Assembly: GCF_000687165.1 (NCBI RefSeq)
Contig: NZ_JMKU01000012.1
Location: 1-64,000, forward strand
Origin: Paracidovorax oryzae ATCC 19882
Lineage (GTDB): Bacteria; Pseudomonadota; Gammaproteobacteria; Burkholderiales; Burkholderiaceae_C
Direction: 5' to 3'
DNA: 64,000 bases
Part shown: piece after piece, positions 60,617 to 64,000 of the stretch
Position numbering within the stretch: position 1 is the stretch's first letter
Layout of the letters: each line of letters starts with the position of its first letter
The notes under the pieces: model-generated
The model's input: only the letters and a program-made list of their open reading frames with translations
Told to the model about the DNA's origin: nothing
Database searches by the model: none
Made by a program: the position numbers and the translations under genes

Positions 60617-62445
60617 TTGTTGATGCTGCCGAAAGGACTGACCTGCGAGGCGGGAGGCACCTGCGCGTTCGTCATGTCGGAAGCCGCCGCCCCAGCGAAG
60701 AAACTGAAGAACGTGCTGGATTCCGTGCCCGCTACGATGGCCTTGGCGGCCAGTTCGATCTGCAGCCAATTGGCATATTGCTGCCCGTAGGTCAACGTGA
60801 ACGTAGCGCTGCCCGTGGCATCCGTGGTCACGGAGGCCGGTGCGATGGCTGCAGGCAACCCCGGGCTCAGGCGGCCGTTGCCGTCCCGGTCTTCGCCCGG
60901 ATCGAGGATGCCGTTGCGGTTGGCGTCTTCATTGAGGCAGAAGGCCGGGGGATTGTCCCTGTAGGTCCAGACACTGTTGGTCTTGTCGAAGAGCAGAATG
61001 CCCTTGCCATACAGCGGCGCCCAGTACGACAGCGCCACATTCTGGTTGGCCACCGGCGCACCGGTGGCGTCCGTGACCTGCACGGAGTACGTAGTGCGGT
61101 AGGTGGTCGTCAGCTTCTCGATCTGGTTGTTGGCCGCGATGGAGATGAAGAGTGCCTGGTTGCTCACCGTCAGGGACGACACGGCACTGATGCTGGTGTT
61201 GGCCACGTTGGCGCGGATCTGCACGCCATTGGCAGCGGTCGAGGTGGCGCCGGCCACGAACACATCGGTCGCCAGGCCGTTGGCATCGGTCACCGCCGTG
61301 CCCGTCTTGATGGCACCGCCGCTCAGGTCCTGCACCACGGTGAAGAACACGGTCTTGCCCTTGACGGCATTGCCTGCGGCATCGCGCACGGTGGCGCGCA
61401 GCTGCACCTGGCTGGCGCTGCTGCCGGCCGGGTTGGGTGCCAGGGCTGCCGAAGAGGTCTGCAGCACCAGCGTCGCCGGAGTGGAGGCCACGAAGTTCAG
61501 CGGCAGGGTCGTGATGGCGTTTTCGTCCACGCGGGCGCTCACCGTGGCGACGCCCACCGACGGAGACGTCACCTGCACCGTGGCCGAGCCCGTCGCATCG
61601 GTGACCGCCTGGGTGGGCGTCACGGTGCCGCGCGTCGTACCGAACGAAACGGTCTTGCCCGCCACGCCGGCATTGCCCGACAGGTAGCGCACCGTGACCG
61701 TGCTCGTGCTGTTGATCTCCACCTCCGTGTTGGCGGCAGGGGCCGTGAAGGCGAAATTCACGCTGCTGACGCTGATGGTGAGCGCCTGCGACGCACCTGC
61801 GCCCTGGATGGTCAGCGTGTCCGTGCCGCTGCGGGTGGCCGCATAGGTCAGAGTCACCGAGCCGTTCGCATCCGTGGTGGCGCTGCTGGCGGTGACGGCA
61901 TTGCCCAGCGACGACGACGCGGTCACCGCGACGCCGGCAAGGGCAGCCCCGCCGCTGTCGCGCAAGGACACGGCGAAGTTGGTCGTCGCACCCGTCAGCA
62001 TGGACGTCGCGCCCGATGCCGTCAGCGTGGTGCCCGAGACCGGGATGGTCGCCTTCTGCGTGATGGAGCCCGATGCCACCGTCACCACGATGTCGCGGTT
62101 GGAACGGTCCGTGCCGGCGGTGAGGATGGCCGTGGCGCGGCCGTCCGTGCCGGTGGCAGCCGCCACGCTGGCCAGCGTGCCGCTGCTTGCGCTGAAGGTC
62201 ACCGGCTTGGACGCGATGGCGTTGTTGGAGGCGTCCTTCAGCACGGCCGTGACCGTCACGCCCGTGGTGTCGGCGGATGCCAGCGTCGTCGCCGAGGTCA
62301 GTACCTCGATGGATGCCACGGTCGGCGTCGTGGTGCCGCCGCCGCTTCCGCCGCCGCCGCTGCTTCCACCGCTCCCACCACCTCCTCCACACGCTGCAAG
62401 CGTGGCAGCCAGCGTCACCGCGATGGCTCTCATCAAAGCTTTCAT
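60598..62445 (-). CDS. Ig-like (invasin/Big_1-type) lipoprotein
   Basis: 615 residues. The lipoprotein signal ends LAAC (Cys19), then a Gly/Ser/Thr linker, then about five bacterial Ig-like domains with repeats such as TGTDGRATAILT, TTDANGSVTLTY, VTDATGSATVQV and VTDANGLATDVF. A Ca-binding-like acidic insert NEDANRNGILDPGEDRDGNG lies near the C-terminus. It is a surface protein, perhaps adhesive or linked to the adjacent type IV pilus secretin gene. Ig-like genes of this type between pilQ and aroK are an accessory insertion in a normally tight pair. Confidence 0.88.
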   Translation of the reverse strand: MKALMRAIAVTLAATLAACGGGGGSGGSSGGGGSGGGTTTPTVASIEVLTSATTLASADTTGVTVTAVLKDASNNAIASKPVTFSASSGTLASVAAATGTDGRATAILTAGTDRSNRDIVVTVASGSITQKATIPVSGTTLTASGATSMLTGATTNFAVSLRDSGGAALAGVAVTASSSLGNAVTASSATTDANGSVTLTYAATRSGTDTLTIQGAGASQALTISVSSVNFAFTAPAANTEVEINSTSTVTVRYLSGNAGVAGKTVSFGTTRGTVTPTQAVTDATGSATVQVTSPSVGVATVSARVDENAITTLPLNFVASTPATLVLQTSSAALAPNPAGSSASQVQLRATVRDAAGNAVKGKTVFFTVVQDLSGGAIKTGTAVTDANGLATDVFVAGATSTAANGVQIRANVANTSISAVSSLTVSNQALFISIAANNQIEKLTTTYRTTYSVQVTDATGAPVANQNVALSYWAPLYGKGILLFDKTNSVWTYRDNPPAFCLNEDANRNGILDPGEDRDGNGRLSPGLPAAIAPASVTTDATGSATFTLTYGQQYANWLQIELAAKAIVAGTESSTFFSFFAGAAASDMTNAQVPPASQVSPFGSINNCTDPN

Positions 62446-62466
62446 TCGTTCACCTTCGTTTGCTTT

Positions 62467-64000
62467 TTAACGGACCGGACCTTTGTCCGAAATCACCTTC
62501 GGCGTGATGAACACCAGCATCTCGCGCTTGGTGGACTCACGGGTCCTGTTTTTGAAGAGGTTGCCGACGACCGGCACGTCTCCCAGCAGGGGGATCTTGT
62601 TTTCCTGGTTGGTTTCCTCCAACCGGAAGATCCCGCCGATCACCACGGTCCCGCCGTTCTCCACCAGAACCTGCGTCTTGACGTGGTTCGTGTCGATGGC
62701 GACGCCCTGCGTGGTCGTCTCTCCCTTGCTGTCCTTGTTCACATCCAGGTCGAGGATGATGTTGCCTTCCGGCGTGATCTGGGGAGTGACCTCCAGCTTC
62801 AGCACCGCCTTCTTGAAGGCGATGGTGGTCGCACCGTTCGGGGCCGTCACCGAGTACGGGTACTCGGTACCCTGCTCGATGAGGGCTTTGGTCTGGTCTG
62901 CCGTGATGAGGCGGGGGCTCGACACCACCTTGCCCTGGCCGTCGGCCTCCATGGCGGACAGCTCCAGGGTCAGGAAGCGGTTCGCTGCGGAATTGAAGAG
63001 CGTCAGCGCGAAGTTGCCGAAGCTGGCACCCGACGAGAGCGCGGCCGGCAGGTTCACGAAGGTGGATCCGGCAGCATCCGAACCCGTCGCCACCGTTCCG
63101 CCTCCGCCGCTCGATGCGACCGCGTTGTTGTAGCTGGTGCCGATCGCGAGGCGGTTGTTGCCGCCCACGCTGTAGCCGCCGTCTCCCCCGCGGTTGGCCC
63201 GCAGGTCGGCGCCGCCCAGGCGCACGCCCAGGGAGCGGCCGAAGGTGTCCCGCGCCTCGACGATGCGGGCCTCGATCATCACCTGGCGCACGGCCACGTC
63301 CAGCGTGCTGAGCAGCTGGCGCACCTCTTCCAGCTTGGCTGGCGTATCGGTGACGAAGAGCTGGTTGGTGCGGGGTTCGGCGATCGCGCTGCCGCGTTCG
63401 GACAGGAAGCGCGTGGAGGTGCCGGTGCTGCCGGTGCTGTTGTTGGCCAGCTGGACCACCATGTCGGCCGCCTTGGCGTAGTTGAGCTGGAAGGCCTGCG
63501 TGCGCAGCGGCTCGAGCTTCTGGATGGCCAGCGCCGCCTCATAGTCCTTCTTCGTACGCGCGTCGATCTCGTCCTTCGGGGCGATCCACAGCACGGTGCC
63601 GGACTTGCGCATGCCCAGGCCCTTGGCATCCATGATGATCTGCAGCGCCTGGTCCCACGGAACATCCTTGAGCCGGAGCGTGAGGGCGCCGGTCACCGTG
63701 TCGGACGTGACGATGTTGAAATTGGTGAAGTCCGCGATCACCTGCAGCAGCGAGCGCACTTCGATGTTCTGGAAGTTGAGCGACAGCTTCTCGCCGCTGA
63801 ACCCCGGGCCCTGGCTCAGCTTGTTCAGATCGACCTTCTTCTGCCGCACCTCGACCACGAACTGGTTGTCGCTCTGGTAGGCGCTGTGCTCCCATTCCCC
63901 GATGGGCTCGATCGTCATGCGCACGCGCTCGCCCTGGGTGGTGGTGGTCACGGTGCGCACGGGCGTGCCGAAGTCCGTGACGTCGAGGCGCCTGCGCAAC
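62467..64000 (-). CDS. pilQ: Type IV pilus secretin PilQ (5' part outside window)
   Basis: At least 510 residues, running off the right edge. It holds part of an AMIN-type end, the secretin N0/N1 domains (SLNFQNIEVRSLLQVIADFT, RLKDVPWDQALQIIMDAKGL) and the full secretin core (AVRQVMIEARIVEARDTFGR, VLKLEVTPQITPEGNIILDL, GTVVIGGIFRLEE). The C-terminus ends LVFITPKVISDKGPVR. PilQ is the outer-membrane pore for type IV pili. The stop lies 21 bases before the Ig-like gene. Confidence 0.96.
   Translation of the reverse strand, partial: LRRRLDVTDFGTPVRTVTTTTQGERVRMTIEPIGEWEHSAYQSDNQFVVEVRQKKVDLNKLSQGPGFSGEKLSLNFQNIEVRSLLQVIADFTNFNIVTSDTVTGALTLRLKDVPWDQALQIIMDAKGLGMRKSGTVLWIAPKDEIDARTKKDYEAALAIQKLEPLRTQAFQLNYAKAADMVVQLANNSTGSTGTSTRFLSERGSAIAEPRTNQLFVTDTPAKLEEVRQLLSTLDVAVRQVMIEARIVEARDTFGRSLGVRLGGADLRANRGGDGGYSVGGNNRLAIGTSYNNAVASSGGGGTVATGSDAAGSTFVNLPAALSSGASFGNFALTLFNSAANRFLTLELSAMEADGQGKVVSSPRLITADQTKALIEQGTEYPYSVTAPNGATTIAFKKAVLKLEVTPQITPEGNIILDLDVNKDSKGETTTQGVAIDTNHVKTQVLVENGGTVVIGGIFRLEETNQENKIPLLGDVPVVGNLFKNRTRESTKREMLVFITPKVISDKGPVR

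Overview
The window is GC-rich and gene-dense. It looks like a chromosomal segment of a Comamonadaceae betaproteobacterium, most likely plant-associated Acidovorax (avenae/citrulli type). The evidence is the housekeeping order (pilQ-aroK-aroB-dgt-gltBD; mlaFEDACB-yadGH-bolA-murA-hisGDCBHAFIE-hinT-tatABC), strong G/C third-position bias that leaves very long empty antisense frames, and a canonical PIP box (HrpX-type promoter element). The species call is inference from gene order and protein character.

Layout, left to right. 1-330 is the 3' end of an IS5-type transposase. 609-6393 (minus) carries a hypothetical protein, tatC/tatB/tatA, hinT, a patatin-like lipase, a small membrane protein, and hisE, hisI and hisF. 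6467-9873 holds a hexose-6-phosphate mutarotase, a dicarboxylate/glutamate symporter (plus) and a galE-type epimerase (minus). 10198-22958 (plus) is a complete pelABCDEFG operon for the cationic exopolysaccharide Pel. It is followed by two lipoproteins with Spherulin-4 (Sph3/GH135-like) domains (23006-25566). 25605-29549 (minus) returns to the histidine pathway (hisA, hisH, hisB, hisC), which overlaps a PIN-toxin/RHH-antitoxin pair. 29616-32602 is an accessory block: a low-GC secreted beta-propeller protein, a MocR-type regulator and a divergent DUF2917 gene. 32692-36782 (minus) is hisD, a small periplasmic protein, hisG, murA and bolA. 36860-38589 is an ABC-2 exporter, and 38689-40221 (plus) a repeat protein. 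40236-44260 (minus) is the Mla phospholipid-transport operon and 44470-46890 (minus) a polar amino-acid ABC importer. 47322-48377 (minus) is a putative type III effector behind a perfect PIP box. 48616-54894 is gltD/gltB, 55063-58799 a RAYT transposase, a methyltransferase, a DUF1415 protein and dgt, and 58822-64000 aroB, aroK, an Ig-like lipoprotein and the 3' part of pilQ.

How the genes fit together. The his pathway is present from HisG to HisE but is split by a ~19 kb insertion carrying pel between hisA and hisF, and by an accessory block between hisD and hisC. The pel region reads as a functional unit: a GalE with a Cys at the substrate gatekeeper position (predicted to make UDP-GalNAc), the synthase and export operon, and two surface lipoproteins of a family whose characterised fungal member cleaves GalNAc polymers. 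A site with the core of the FleQ (c-di-GMP-responsive) box lies upstream of pelA. The most notable single gene is the predicted Cys-His-Asp effector at 47322-48377. No tRNA, rRNA or CRISPR array was seen.
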